Source of the DNA: Mycolicibacterium holsaticum DSM 44478 = JCM 12374
GTDB taxonomy: Bacteria > Actinomycetota > Actinomycetes > Mycobacteriales > Mycobacteriaceae
Length of the DNA: 64,000 nt
NCBI RefSeq assembly: GCF_019645835.1
Contig: NZ_CP080998.1
Location: 4,154,001-4,218,000, forward strand
Reading direction: 5' to 3'
Shown here: positions 29,155 through 39,100 of the stretch, piece by piece
Layout: each line of letters starts with the position of its first letter
Numbering within the stretch: the stretch's first letter is position 1
Translations under genes and position numbers: made by a program
The notes under the pieces: model-generated
Databases searched by the model: none
Seen by the model: the letters and a program-made list of their open reading frames with translations, nothing else
Told to the model about the DNA's origin: nothing

Positions 29155-31766
29155 TCGTTCTCTGTTCCTCTGGTCTCTCGGGCGTGGGAGCGGCCGGCGT
29201 GCACCCCGCCGAAGTGACTGCTGATGCTCGCGCGGACGGCCTCAGGATCACGGTGTCGCGCAGTTGGGGACGCCGCTGGCCCTGCGGTGTCGAGCTCAGC
29301 CGCCGATGCTACCTGGACCCCGCCGTCAGGCTGCTCGGTCTGCGCGACGGGCTCGTCGGCGCCGCCGGGCACCAACCTGGCGCCGGGTTCGCGCACCGGA
29401 AGACCCTCCTCGGTGTGGTGCTGCACGGGCGCTTCCTCGGCGGCGGCGGCCGCCGACCAGCCGTGGTCCCATACCGATTCCCAGTTCAAGTCCGTGCTGC
29501 TGGCCAGCTCGGTCGGATCGACCAGCCACTCCGACAGCATCTTCTGGTAAATCGCGTCGTCTGAGCCCGCCGTGGCCGACGGTTCGGCGACGCGCACCGG
29601 TTCAGGTTCGGGTTCGGGTTGGGCAGGGGCCGACGGGGTGCCGGAGATCCCGCTGGCGCCCGGATGGCGTTGCGGCAGCAGCGTCTCGGGCACGTCGAGG
29701 TGACCATCGAGGTGACCACCGAGACGACCGTTGTACGCGGGCTCACTGCGCGGGTCGCGCTCGTCGGCGTAATGGTCCTCGTCGAGCGCGAGCGCGGTCG
29801 CGATGCCGGCGTGTGCATCGGCCGGGCTGGCGTACTCCTGCGAGCTGAACTGGTCGGTCTCCTCGGTCTGCGCCAGCAGCTCGGTCGGGATGTAGACACC
29901 CGCGGTCATACCCGAATTCGGTTCGCCGGCAACGGTGCTGCGCAGCCGGACCACCAGGCCGTGTTGGGCGGCGAGGCGGCCGACGACGAACAGGCCCATG
30001 TGCCGCGCGGTGTACGGGGTGACCTCGCCGCCGGACTGCAGGCGCGTATTGGCGACCCGCAGGTCCGACTCGGTCATGCCCAGCCCGATATCGCTGACCT
30101 CGATGACGAGGCCCCCGTTGGCGGTGTGCACCGCCGAGACACGCACCTGGGAGACCGGCGGCGAGTAGCGCAGCGCGTTGTCGAGCAGTTCGGCGAGCAG
30201 GTGCACGATGTCGCCTGCGACGGCGCCGACGACTTCGCTGTCGGGCACGGTCGCGGTGACCACCCTGGTGTAGTCCTCCACTTCGGAGGCGGCGGCGTTG
30301 ATCACCGCCGAAACGGGCACCGGGTCGGCCTGCTCCCGCGGGACCCTGGCCCCGGCGAGCACCAGCAGGTTGGCGCCGTTGCGGCGCATGCGCGCGGCGA
30401 GGTGGTCCAACCGGAAGAGGCTGTCCAGCCGTTCGGGGTCCTCTTCGTTGCGTTCCAGGCGGTCGATCAGCGCCAGCTGCTGGTCGACCAGTGAGCGGCT
30501 GCGCCGGGAAAGGGTCTCGAACATGTCGCCGACCTGCAGCTGCAGCCGGGACTGCTCGCTGGCCAGCAGCAGCGCCTGCTCGTGCAGCTCGTCAACGGCA
30601 TGGGCGACCTGCCCGACCTCCTCGGAGGTGTGCACCGGGATCGGGTCGACCGGCGGGGCCTCCCCGCCTGCGCGGACGTGTTCGATCTCGCGGGTGAGGT
30701 CTTCGTGGGCCACCTTGAGCGCGCTGTCGCGCAGCCGGCGCAGCGGCCGCACCAGCGACCGCGCCACCACGATGACGACGACCAGCGCCAGCAGGATCAC
30801 CACTGCGACGACCACCGCGTCGCGCACGAGCGTGCTGCGGGCGGCCGCGGCCCTCTCGCCGACCGCGGAGGTCACCGAGGCGGTGGTGTTCTCGGTGACC
30901 TGGCGGGCGATGTCTTCGGTGGCGTTCACCGAGGCCAACAGCTCGGGGTTGTTGACCAGCGGAACGGCCGGGTCGGTCAACAGGGCCATCCGCTTGACGA
31001 ATTCGGCCTGCAACTTCTGGGCGTCCGGCGAGCCGACGCCGAGCACCTGGCTCATCCCGAACAGCGTCGAGGGCTCGGTGCCGGCCAGCGCGATCATCGA
31101 GGTGCGCAGCTCGGGTTCGGGTAGTTCACCGCCGCGGGTGATGGTCAGCCGCTGCATCGTCATCTGGCCGCGCGCCCCGACTGCCCTTGACAGCCCGGCC
31201 GTCTCGGCACGGATGCGTTCGTCGTCCACACGGACCGAGCCGTTGATGGCGTCCTCGGCGGGCAGCAACAACAACGCGTACGCCTGGATGGTGTCGCGCA
31301 GGCCGATGCTGTTGGAGGTGACCTTGTCCATCAGCGCCTGACCGCCGTCGATCAGGGTCCGGACCCCGTCACCGACGTCGGGGGCGACGTCGGTCCCGGA
31401 CAACTGGGTCTGCAGCTGTTGGCGGTTGGCGTCGAACGCCGTCAGCGCCGCCTGGGTGTCACCGCCGGTCGAGCGTGCCAGCATCGCCGCCTCGAGCGAG
31501 GCCATGTAGTTGTCGACGGCGGGCAGCATGTCGACGCGCTCGGCGGCCAGCCGCAGCTCCGATGCCTGCGTCGCGCTGCTGTAGATGCGCAGACCGCCGA
31601 ACGTCGCCGCCACGACAAGCGGCACCAATACGATCGCGAGCACTTTCCACCGGACCGGCCAGTTGGCCAGCGACCACCGCGACGGCCGCTTGATCGGCGG
31701 CTCAGCCGTGCGGTCGAAGTCGACCAGCGTGCCGTCGGCCTGCTTGAGCTGTGAGAACGCGCTCAT
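29151..31766 (-). CDS. Membrane sensor histidine kinase-like protein heading the mfp operon
   Basis: An 871-residue protein, homologous to Rv3365c. TM1 lies at about 40-60 ([18 protein letters not shown]) and TM2 at about 316-336, enclosing a 250-residue extracellular sensor domain of nitrate-sensor-like helical type. HAMP follows ([18 protein letters not shown]). The HATPase domain shows the N box [13 protein letters not shown]1 [12 protein letters not shown] and G2 [14 protein letters not shown] convincing phospho-accepting H-box is not obvious, as in other conservon kinases. The 250-residue C-terminal tail is acidic, Pro/Glu-rich and probably disordered. The ATG at 31766 begins the five-gene unit ending in mfpA. 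The input signal is unknown. Confidence 0.88.
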   Translation of the reverse strand: MSAFSQLKQADGTLVDFDRTAEPPIKRPSRWSLANWPVRWKVLAIVLVPLVVAATFGGLRIYSSATQASELRLAAERVDMLPAVDNYMASLEAAMLARSTGGDTQAALTAFDANRQQLQTQLSGTDVAPDVGDGVRTLIDGGQALMDKVTSNSIGLRDTIQAYALLLLPAEDAINGSVRVDDERIRAETAGLSRAVGARGQMTMQRLTITRGGELPEPELRTSMIALAGTEPSTLFGMSQVLGVGSPDAQKLQAEFVKRMALLTDPAVPLVNNPELLASVNATEDIARQVTENTTASVTSAVGERAAAARSTLVRDAVVVAVVILLALVVVIVVARSLVRPLRRLRDSALKVAHEDLTREIEHVRAGGEAPPVDPIPVHTSEEVGQVAHAVDELHEQALLLASEQSRLQLQVGDMFETLSRRSRSLVDQQLALIDRLERNEEDPERLDSLFRLDHLAARMRRNGANLLVLAGARVPREQADPVPVSAVINAAASEVEDYTRVVTATVPDSEVVGAVAGDIVHLLAELLDNALRYSPPVSQVRVSAVHTANGGLVIEVSDIGLGMTESDLRVANTRLQSGGEVTPYTARHMGLFVVGRLAAQHGLVVRLRSTVAGEPNSGMTAGVYIPTELLAQTEETDQFSSQEYASPADAHAGIATALALDEDHYADERDPRSEPAYNGRLGGHLDGHLDVPETLLPQRHPGASGISGTPSAPAQPEPEPEPVRVAEPSATAGSDDAIYQKMLSEWLVDPTELASSTDLNWESVWDHGWSAAAAAEEAPVQHHTEEGLPVREPGARLVPGGADEPVAQTEQPDGGVQVASAAELDTAGPAASPTARHRDPEAVRASISSHFGGVHAGRSHARETRGTENE

Positions 31767-32082
31767 CGACGTCCGTCCGCGACATCGGTGGGGTGTCCGC
31801 AATTCAGTAATGGCGCGTCGTTCATATGACTTTCCTGCTGACTTGCCCATGCGAGGGCGGCGTGTTGTACGCCTGGCAACTGGTCGAGTATGACAGCGAT
31901 GCGCTGCGGTTTCCACCGTTCTTACTGAACAGACAGAGTTCATGCGGGTGGCGTGCGCACAGCCCGTGGTTTCGGAGCAAAGCCAGCGACCGCGCACCCG
32001 GAAATCAGAGGGGGGCAAAGCATTTCGCGCGTTCACCCACCCGGGCTCAGTTTCGGTGCGGCCGATGTTGAATCATGATCGA
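31767..32082. other. Intergenic region between the mfp operon and trmL
   Basis: This 316-bp divergent gap should hold the leftward mfp promoter and the rightward trmL promoter. It is less G+C-rich than its neighbours around 31800-31930. I see no convincing operator, RNA gene or conserved small reading frame. Confidence 0.4.
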
Positions 32083-32547
32083 ATGTTTCGGTTGCTGTTC
32101 TTGACCCCGCGCATCGCACCTAACACCGGCAATGCGATCCGCATGGTGTCGGCCACCGGAGCCGAACTGCATCTGGTCGAGCCGCTGGGATTCGACCTGT
32201 CCGAACCCAAGCTGCGCCGCGCCGGCCTGGACTACCACGACCTGGCCTCGGTCACCGTGCACCCCGACCTGGCCGCGGCGTGGGACGCGCTGATGCCTGC
32301 GCGCGTGTACGCGTTCACCGCGCACGCCGTGACGTCGTTCGCCGATGTCTCCTACCGTCCGACGGATGTGCTGATGTTCGGGCCCGAACCCACTGGCCTG
32401 GATGCTGCGACGCTGGCCGATGCGCACATCACCGCCCAGGTGCGTATCCCGATGTTGGCCGGGCGGCGCTCGCTGAACCTGTCGAACGCCGCCGCGGTCG
32501 CCGCCTACGAGGCTTGGCGCCAACACGGGTTCGCCGGGGCGGGCTGA
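32083..32547 (+). CDS. trmL: tRNA (cytidine/uridine-34 2'-O)-methyltransferase, SPOUT family
   Basis: A 154-residue SPOUT methyltransferase matching Rv3366. The knot-forming motifs are present: RIAPNTGNAIR at about 10-20, LMFGPEPTGLD and IPMLAGRRSLNLSNAAAVAAYEAW. Length and motifs fit TrmL, which methylates the wobble ribose of tRNA-Leu isoacceptors. The ATG at 32083 (MFRLLF) gives the M. tuberculosis start; an upstream frame to 31942 lacks conservation. It converges with the nitroreductase with no gap between stops. Confidence 0.9.
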   Translation: MFRLLFLTPRIAPNTGNAIRMVSATGAELHLVEPLGFDLSEPKLRRAGLDYHDLASVTVHPDLAAAWDALMPARVYAFTAHAVTSFADVSYRPTDVLMFGPEPTGLDAATLADAHITAQVRIPMLAGRRSLNLSNAAAVAAYEAWRQHGFAGAG

Positions 32548-33207
32548 TCACCAGGTGTCGAAGTGCACGATCTGCTCGGCCGGCAGCCGCTTGGCCGGCC
32601 GGAAATCGGTGCCCTTGGTGTAGGCGATCGGGAACAGACCGCCCTGGCTGTAGGTGTCGAACGGGATGCCGAGTATCTCGGCGGCCTGCTTCTCCCCGTC
32701 CCCGACCAGATGCAACGTGGTGTACGCCGAGCCCAGCCCGCGCGAGCGCAACGCCAGCATGTAGCTCCACACAGCAGGCAGAAGCGAGCCCCAGAACCCC
32801 GCGCTCACACCGGCGGGGGCACCGTCGGGGCGACCCTCCAGACACGGCACCAACAACCAGGGCGCCTCGTGCATGTGCTCGGACAGGTAACTCGCCGACG
32901 ACACCACGCGTTCGCGTTGGGCAGCACGGCTGTCGCCGTCGGCGTATTCCGGCGGGGTTTGGTTGCGGTACCACGTGAAGTTGTTCCGGTAGATGTCGGC
33001 GAGCGCCTTCTTCTTCTGTTCGTCCTCGACGAAAACCCATTGCCAGCCCTGCGCATTGGATCCCGTCGGCGCCTGAACGGCCAGTTCGAGGCACTCCAGC
33101 AGCACCTCCCGCGGTACGGGCTTGTCGAAGTCGAGGCGCTTGCGCACCGAGCGAGTGGTGGTCACGACTTCGTCGAAAGAAAGGTTCAAACTCTGCTGGG
33201 CCGTCAT
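32548..33207 (-). CDS. Nitroreductase-family flavoprotein
   Basis: A 219-residue FMN-dependent nitroreductase-family protein, homologous to Rv3368c. The N-terminal TTRSVRKRLDFDKPV, the PTGSNAQGWQWVFVEDE block (FMN-contacting), WSYMLALRSRGLGSAYTTLHL and the C-terminal FRPAKRLP agree with the family. The natural substrate is unknown; many members reduce nitro groups or quinones with NAD(P)H. It is divergent from the PPOX-fold gene across 24 bp. Confidence 0.87.
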   Translation of the reverse strand: MTAQQSLNLSFDEVVTTTRSVRKRLDFDKPVPREVLLECLELAVQAPTGSNAQGWQWVFVEDEQKKKALADIYRNNFTWYRNQTPPEYADGDSRAAQRERVVSSASYLSEHMHEAPWLLVPCLEGRPDGAPAGVSAGFWGSLLPAVWSYMLALRSRGLGSAYTTLHLVGDGEKQAAEILGIPFDTYSQGGLFPIAYTKGTDFRPAKRLPAEQIVHFDTW

Positions 33208-33231
33208 GTGGCTGAGACTACATTCGGTTCT

Positions 33232-33648
33232 ATGGCAGTCGAATTCACGCAAGAGGTTTCCAGCAGGCTCACAGCCGACAACTTCGGCTGGCTGACCACC
33301 GTGGCGAAGTCGGGGCAGCCTGTCCCGCGGCTGGTGTGGTTCTACTTCGACGGCGCTGACGTGATCATCTACAGCGAACCCGACGCGGCGAAGGTCCGCC
33401 ACATCAAGAACCATCCGCGGGTCAGCCTCATCCTGGACTCGGACGGCAACGGAGGCGGGATCATCGCCGTCGGTGGCACCGCGACGATCGACGCGCAGGA
33501 CGTGAATCCGTTGGAGGACGAGCGGTACCAGAAGAAGTACCGCGAGTATGCGGCCAGCGTCGGCTTCACCGACGAGTTCCTCGCCGCCTACAACACCCGG
33601 TTGAAGATCAGCATCGACAAAGTGTGGACCACTCCGACCGGCGGATGA
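33232..33648 (+). CDS. PPOX-fold flavin/F420-dependent protein
   Basis: A 138-residue split-beta-barrel protein of the pyridoxamine-phosphate-oxidase-like/F420-dependent group, homologous to Rv3369. Typical strands are FGWLTTVAKSGQPVPRLVWFYF, VIIYSEPDAAKVRHIKNHPRVSL and GGIIAVGGTATI. The C terminus ends in a short helix and KVWTT. In mycobacteria such proteins use FMN or F420, and which one applies here is not decided. It pairs with the divergent nitroreductase. Confidence 0.82.
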   Translation: MAVEFTQEVSSRLTADNFGWLTTVAKSGQPVPRLVWFYFDGADVIIYSEPDAAKVRHIKNHPRVSLILDSDGNGGGIIAVGGTATIDAQDVNPLEDERYQKKYREYAASVGFTDEFLAAYNTRLKISIDKVWTTPTGG

Positions 33649-34067
33649 CCTTGGAATAGACGTTCGCTCGACAACGCATCCAAACGTTGCCGAATGACGC
33701 CTAATACTCGCATCCTTCGCGCCTATAACGTTGCTGGATTCGCCAGCAGCGCCACGTTTGTGCAACTTTTACTCACAGCACGTCGCTACCATTCGGCGCG
33801 GAAATGTCCTCGACCAGCATATTAGCTGTTTGGACGTGGAATATTGCAGATCAGAGGGCCTGCATTCGTTGGTTTGCTAAAGCGTAAATTTTGCGGATAT
33901 CTGTAGATCACAGCAAAGTTTTAGCGCCGGGCTGAGGACCCTGATTCCCGATAGCTGGAACCGGTGGGAATTAATTTCTTAATTTGCATACAATCTATCT
34001 AGCTAATGCGTTAATTTGTGCCTGAACACGTCGCCGTGTCACCCGTCCGGGACTGAGGGGGTAACCG
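33649..34067. other. AT-rich intergenic region upstream of the secreted glycoside hydrolase
   Basis: This 419-bp gap is visibly poorer in G+C than the rest of the window, mostly from 33820 to 34020 (for example TTAATTTCTTAATTTGCATA at 33971-33990). No conserved small reading frame was seen. A -10-like TACAAT lies at 33989-33994, about 75 bp before the ATG, and a GAGGGGG SD at about 34050. Such tracts are typical binding regions for the nucleoid protein Lsr2. Partial inverted sequences around 33990-34015 may be regulatory. Confidence 0.5.
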
Positions 34068-36110
34068 ATGAGGGGTCTGAAATCGTGTCGTCGAGCAGTT
34101 GCCGTGGCAACTGCGATCGTGATGGTTCCGCTGGCTGCCATGCTCACCGCGGCGCCTACCGTGAAGAAACCGCGGATCAACCGGGTGGCGTTCGACTACA
34201 TCCTGACGGCGGGAATTGTGGAGTCCGGCACGACGGTCGGCATCGCCGACTCGGACCTGTGGGCCTTGTCGACACCGGACGGCAAACTCGACACTGCCGC
34301 GGTCAACCGGCACCTCGACGAGATGCAGGCGCTCGGCGTGAACACCGTGCGCATCGTGCTGCCGTGGCGGGGCAACGAACCGTTCCGGCCGGGAACCTTT
34401 CCCCCGGGGGTGGAAGAGGCCGCCTGGGCCAGAAGCGACTACATCGTCAACGCCGCGGCCGATCGTGGCATGGCGATCGTCGCGGTGCTCGCCCACGGGC
34501 CGGACTGGGCCGGCGTCGACCCGAACACCGACTGGTCGCTGCTCGGGTTCGAAGAGCCGCCGCAGCCGGATCTGTTCGGGGAGTACGCCGGGCGGGTGGC
34601 CACCCGTTACGGCGAAAAGATCGCGGCGTACGAGATCTGGAACGAACCGAACTACGTGCGAGCCTGGGCGCCGACGATCGATCCGGCCGCCTACACCGAG
34701 ATGTTGCAGGCCGCCTACACCGCGATCAAGAACGCCAACGGCGACGACCCCAACGATCCGCTCGTCGTGGCCGGCGTGCTGGGCGCCGTGATCAGCAGCC
34801 CCGTGACGTTGGATCCGGTGAAGTTCGTCGAGGCGATGTACGCCAGCGGGGCCAAGGGCTATTTCGATGCTCTGTCGTTCCATCCGTATCACTACACGTT
34901 GAAGTTCTCCGAGGGCATCAAGAACGACTTCTGGCGGTCCCCTCTCGAGCAGGTGATCGAGATCAGGCAGTTGATGCTCGACAACGGCGATGAGGCGCTG
35001 AAGATCTGGGCCACCGAGTTCGGATTGCCGACGTTCGGTGACAACGGGGTGACCGAGGAGCAGCAGGCCGAATTCATCGCGGACTTCCTCAACGCGTGGA
35101 AGGACCTCAAAGACGCCGACGGCACCTCCTATGCCGGTCCGTCGTTCATCTACACGTTGCGCGACCGTCTGGTCAACGGCGTGCTGACGCCGGGCACGTC
35201 GCTGGGCATCTTCAACGTCGACTGGACGGCCAAGCTGGCGGCCCAGGTGATCAAGGACTTCATCGAGGAGAACCAGGTTCCCGAGGAGCCAGAGGAACCG
35301 GAGGAGCCGGGTGTTCCGAACCTGGGCGAGCAGGTCGCGCAAGTCCTGCAAGCGATATTCCAGGCGATCGCCACGGCGGTCCAAGGTTTGATCAACGCCG
35401 TTTCCGCGTTCGTGAACTCGGTTGCGCAGGCGATCGTCAACATCTTCCGGCTCTCGGGCGCCGCGGCCACGTCGCTGACCGCGGAGGTGCAAAGCGAAGT
35501 CGCTGCGGGCGCCGAGATGGCAGCGGTGTCGTGGCGGAGCGCGTCGGCAGCTGACGACGACGCCGAAACGTCGGAAGATTCGGCAGCACAGCCGGTTTCG
35601 TCCGAGAAAACCGCCGAGGTGGCCGAGGACGTGACCGAGGAGGTGACCGAGGTGGCCGTCGAGGTGACCGAGGTGACCGAGGTGACCGAGGTGACCGAGG
35701 TGACCGAGGTGGCCGAGGTGACCGTCGAAGATGCGGTCAACGAGGAAACGGAGACGACGGTCGAGGACACGCCGACGACGGATGAGCAGGTGCCCGCAGA
35801 CGAGGAGCCTGCGCCCCTCGAGACCGACGTGGACGTCGACGAGGCCGAAACCGACGCACAGGTAGAGACCGAGGACGACGCCGCCGAGGAGGCGGCGCAG
35901 GAGGATTCGCGGGAACCGGTGCGAACCGGTCTGGTAGCCCGGCCCGGGCAGGTGGCGTCGGACGGCTCGGACGGCTCGGACGATTCGGCGTCAGACGATT
36001 CAGACTCGGACGAGTCCGATGATGCAGACGATCCGGCGGGGACCGCTGACACGGGCGACGACGACGGCTCTTCGAGGGGTGGGCCGAAGTCGGGATCGGA
36101 GGCCGCCTAG
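34068..36110 (+). CDS. Secreted GH-A clan glycoside hydrolase with a repetitive acidic tail
   Basis: A 680-residue exported protein. Residues 1-30 form a signal peptide (AVAVATAIVMVPLAAML). A TIM-barrel glycoside hydrolase of clan A (cellulase/GH39-like) covers about 38-400: acid/base Glu193 in YEIWNEPNYV, nucleophile Glu317 in IWATEFGLPT, plus ALSFHPYHY. A PEEPEEPEEPG hinge and a hydrophobic helical stretch (425-460, AVQGLINAVSAFVNSVAQ) follow. The rest is a low-complexity tail: EVT repeats at about 527-553, Glu/Asp/Thr-rich 555-620 and a Ser/Asp run at 640-665. The substrate is unknown; a cell-envelope or biofilm polysaccharide is plausible. The gene follows an AT-rich gap and converges with dnaE2, sharing CTAG. 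Confidence 0.8.
   Translation: MRGLKSCRRAVAVATAIVMVPLAAMLTAAPTVKKPRINRVAFDYILTAGIVESGTTVGIADSDLWALSTPDGKLDTAAVNRHLDEMQALGVNTVRIVLPWRGNEPFRPGTFPPGVEEAAWARSDYIVNAAADRGMAIVAVLAHGPDWAGVDPNTDWSLLGFEEPPQPDLFGEYAGRVATRYGEKIAAYEIWNEPNYVRAWAPTIDPAAYTEMLQAAYTAIKNANGDDPNDPLVVAGVLGAVISSPVTLDPVKFVEAMYASGAKGYFDALSFHPYHYTLKFSEGIKNDFWRSPLEQVIEIRQLMLDNGDEALKIWATEFGLPTFGDNGVTEEQQAEFIADFLNAWKDLKDADGTSYAGPSFIYTLRDRLVNGVLTPGTSLGIFNVDWTAKLAAQVIKDFIEENQVPEEPEEPEEPGVPNLGEQVAQVLQAIFQAIATAVQGLINAVSAFVNSVAQAIVNIFRLSGAAATSLTAEVQSEVAAGAEMAAVSWRSASAADDDAETSEDSAAQPVSSEKTAEVAEDVTEEVTEVAVEVTEVTEVTEVTEVTEVAEVTVEDAVNEETETTVEDTPTTDEQVPADEEPAPLETDVDVDEAETDAQVETEDDAAEEAAQEDSREPVRTGLVARPGQVASDGSDGSDDSASDDSDSDESDDADDPAGTADTGDDDGSSRGGPKSGSEAA
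35661..35723 (+). repeat. 9-bp minisatellite coding for EVT repeats
   Basis: GAGGTGACC is repeated five times without change from 35661 to 35705, then once as GAGGTGGCC and once more intact. Each unit codes Glu-Val-Thr, so gain or loss of units keeps the frame and alters only tail length. Looser copies precede it from about 35630. Confidence 0.9.
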
Positions 36111-39100
36111 CGAAAGTCGCGGCTTCGCGAGCCGACCGCCATCGTGAGCTGGCCCATCCGGTCGGCGACGACGGTGACTGCGCCGGTGGCGTTTTGCACC
36201 TGCCCGCGGATCAGCAGGGCGGCCGCCGTTTGCGCCAACTTGCGATGGCGGGCCCACACCCCTGGCGAGCACAGGATGTTGACCATCCCGGTCTCGTCCT
36301 CGAGGTTGATGAAGGTGACCCCCTGCGCCGTCGCCGGCCGCTGGCGATGCGTCACCGCCCCGGCCACCAGCACCCGGGTTCCGTCGGGAACCTTCAACAG
36401 CTTGTCCGCGGCGACGACGCCGAGGGCGTCGAGGTCCTTCCGCAGAAACTGGGTGGGAAAGCTGTCCGGTGAGATACCGGTGGCCCACACGTCGGCGGCG
36501 GCCAGTTCCAGTTCGGTCATGCCGGGCAGCGCGGGGGTGGCCAACGACGATCCCACTCCCGGCAGCCGATCGGGACGCTCCCTGGCCGCCGCGCCCGCCG
36601 CCCACAGCCCTTCGCGCCGCGTGATACCGAAGCATCCCAGCGCACCCGCGGTGGCCAGCGCCTCGGTCTGCGGCACGGACAGCTGCACCCGCTGGGTCAG
36701 GTCCAGCAGGGAAGCGAAGGCCCCGTTGGCTTCTCGGTCGTCGACCATCCGCTCGGCCAGCTCGTCGCCGATGTGGCGCACGGCGCCGAGACCGAGTCGC
36801 ACCTCGGTGCCGTCGTTCTCCAGCGTGGCGTGCGCCAGGCTGGCATTGACATCGGGGGGTCGGACAATTACCCCGTGCCTGCGGGCGTCGGCGACCAGCG
36901 ACTGCGGCGAGTAGAAACCCATCGGCTGCGCCCGCAGCAGGGCCGCGCAGAACGCCGCCGGATGGTGCAGCTTTAACCACGACGAATAGAACACCAGAGA
37001 TGCGAACGACAGCGAATGGCTTTCCGGGAAACCGAAGTTGGCGAAGGCTTCCAGCTTCTCGTAGATCCGGTCGGCCACCTCGCCGGTGATTCCGTGCCGT
37101 TGGCGCATCCCGTCGTAGAACCTGTCCCGCAACCGGCGCATCCGTTCCGTGGAGCGTTTGGACCCCATCGCCCGGCGCAGCTGATCAGCTTCGGCCGCGG
37201 AGAAACCCGCGCAGTCCACAGCCAGCTGCATGAGCTGTTCCTGAAACAGCGGAACGCCCAATGTCTTTCGCAGGGCCGGCTCCATCGACGGGTGGTCGTA
37301 GGTGACCGGTTCGACACCGTTGCGGCGCTTGATGTACGGATGCACCGAGCCGCCCTGGATCGGGCCGGGGCGGATCAGTGCCACCTCGACCACCAGGTCG
37401 TAGAACACCCGGGGCTTCAGCCGGGGCAGCGTGGCCATCTGCGCGCGCGACTCCACCTGGAACACCCCGACGGAATCCGCGCGTTGCAGCATCTGGTAGA
37501 CAGCCTGCTCGGACAGGTCCAGCCGCGCCAGGTCCACCTCAATGCCCTTGTGCTCGCGCACCAGGTCGATGCAGTAGTGCAGCGCCGAGAGCATGCCGAG
37601 CCCGAGCAGGTCGAACTTCACCAAACCGATGGCCGCACAATCGTCTTTGTCCCACTGCAGAACGCTGCGGTTCTCCATCCGCGCCCATTCCACCGGGCAC
37701 ACGTCGGCGATGGGCCGGTCACAGATCACCATGCCGCCGGAGTGAATACCCATGTGCCGCGGCAGGTTGGAGATCTGCTGAGCCAAATCGATCACCGGCT
37801 CCGGAATGCCCTCGACCTCGGGTGAGTCAGCCAGTCCGCTCCACCGGCTGATCTGCTTGCTCCAGGCATCCTGCTGCCCCTGAGAGAATCCCAGCGCACG
37901 CGCCATATCGCGCACCGCGCTGCGGCCGCGGTAGGTGATGACGTTGGCCACCTGCGCGGCGTAATCACGACCGTAACGGTGGTAGACGTATTGAATCGCC
38001 TTCTCCCGCAAGTCCGATTCGATGTCGATGTCGATGTCGGGCGGACCGTCGCGCGCCGGGGACAGGAACCGTTCGAACAACAACTCGTTGGCGACGGGGT
38101 CGACGTTGGTGACCCCCAGCGCGTAGCAGACCGCCGAGTTGGCCGCCGAGCCCCGGCCCTGCGCCAGGATGTTGTTCTCCCGGCAGAACCGGGTGATGTC
38201 GTGCACCACCAGGAAATAGCCGGGGAACTTCAGCTGCTCGATGGTTTTCAGTTCGTGCTCGATCTGGGCGTAGGCCCGCGGCGCCCGCTCCGGCGGACCG
38301 TACCGGTTGCGGGCGCCCGCCATCACCAGATGTCGCAGCCAGCTGTCCTCGGTGTGTCCGCGCGGTACGTCAAACGGCGGCAACTGCGGGGCGATCAGCG
38401 CCAGTTCGAACGCGCACTGCTCGCCGAGCTCGGCCGCCGCGGCCACCACTTCAGGACAGTGGGCGAACAACCGGGTCATCTCCTCCCCGGATCGCAGATG
38501 TGAACCACCCAGCGGCGCAAGGTAACCCGCTGCTTCATCCATCGAGTGACGCGCCCGGACCGCGCCCATTGCCATGGCAAGCCGGCCGCGCGAGGGTTCG
38601 GCGAAATGCGCGCCGGTGGTGGCGACGACACCGAGACCGAAGTGCGGCGCCAACTCGGCCAGCATCGCGTTGCGCTCGTCGTCGACGGGGCTGCCGTGGT
38701 GGGTGAGTTCGACGCTGACCCGTTCGGCGCCGAACCGGTCCACCAGGTCGGCGAGCGCAACGGCCGCCGCCTCTGGCCCACCGGTACAGAGCGCTTGGCG
38801 CACATGCCCTTTGCGGCATCCGGTGAGGATGTGCCAGTGCCCGCCTGCCGTCTCGGTCAGCGCGTCGTAGTCGTAGCTCAGCTTGCCCTTCTCACCACCG
38901 GCCAGATGCGCCTTGGCGAGTTCACGGGACAGGCGCCGGTAGCCTTCCGGGCCGCGGGCCAGCACCAGCAGATGCGGGCCCGCCGGATCGGGATCCTCGG
39001 TGCGGTCCCCTCCCCCGAGCGAGAGCTCGGCGCCGAACACCGTCGCCATGTCCAGTTCCCTGGCGGCCTCGGCGAAGCGCACCACGCCGTAGAGCCCGTC

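Noticed and set aside
31767..32082. Small RNA or leader peptide in the mfp-trmL gap
   Set aside because: No stable hairpin, SD-preceded frame or known motif could be supported by eye.
34011..35492. Minus-strand frame opposite the glycoside hydrolase
   Set aside because: The plus strand has signal peptide and catalytic glutamates; the antisense product is His/Arg-rich without motifs.
35630..35730. Short direct repeats considered as a CRISPR array
   Set aside because: Unit is 9 bp without spacers and lies in frame within a protein tail; no cas genes in the window.
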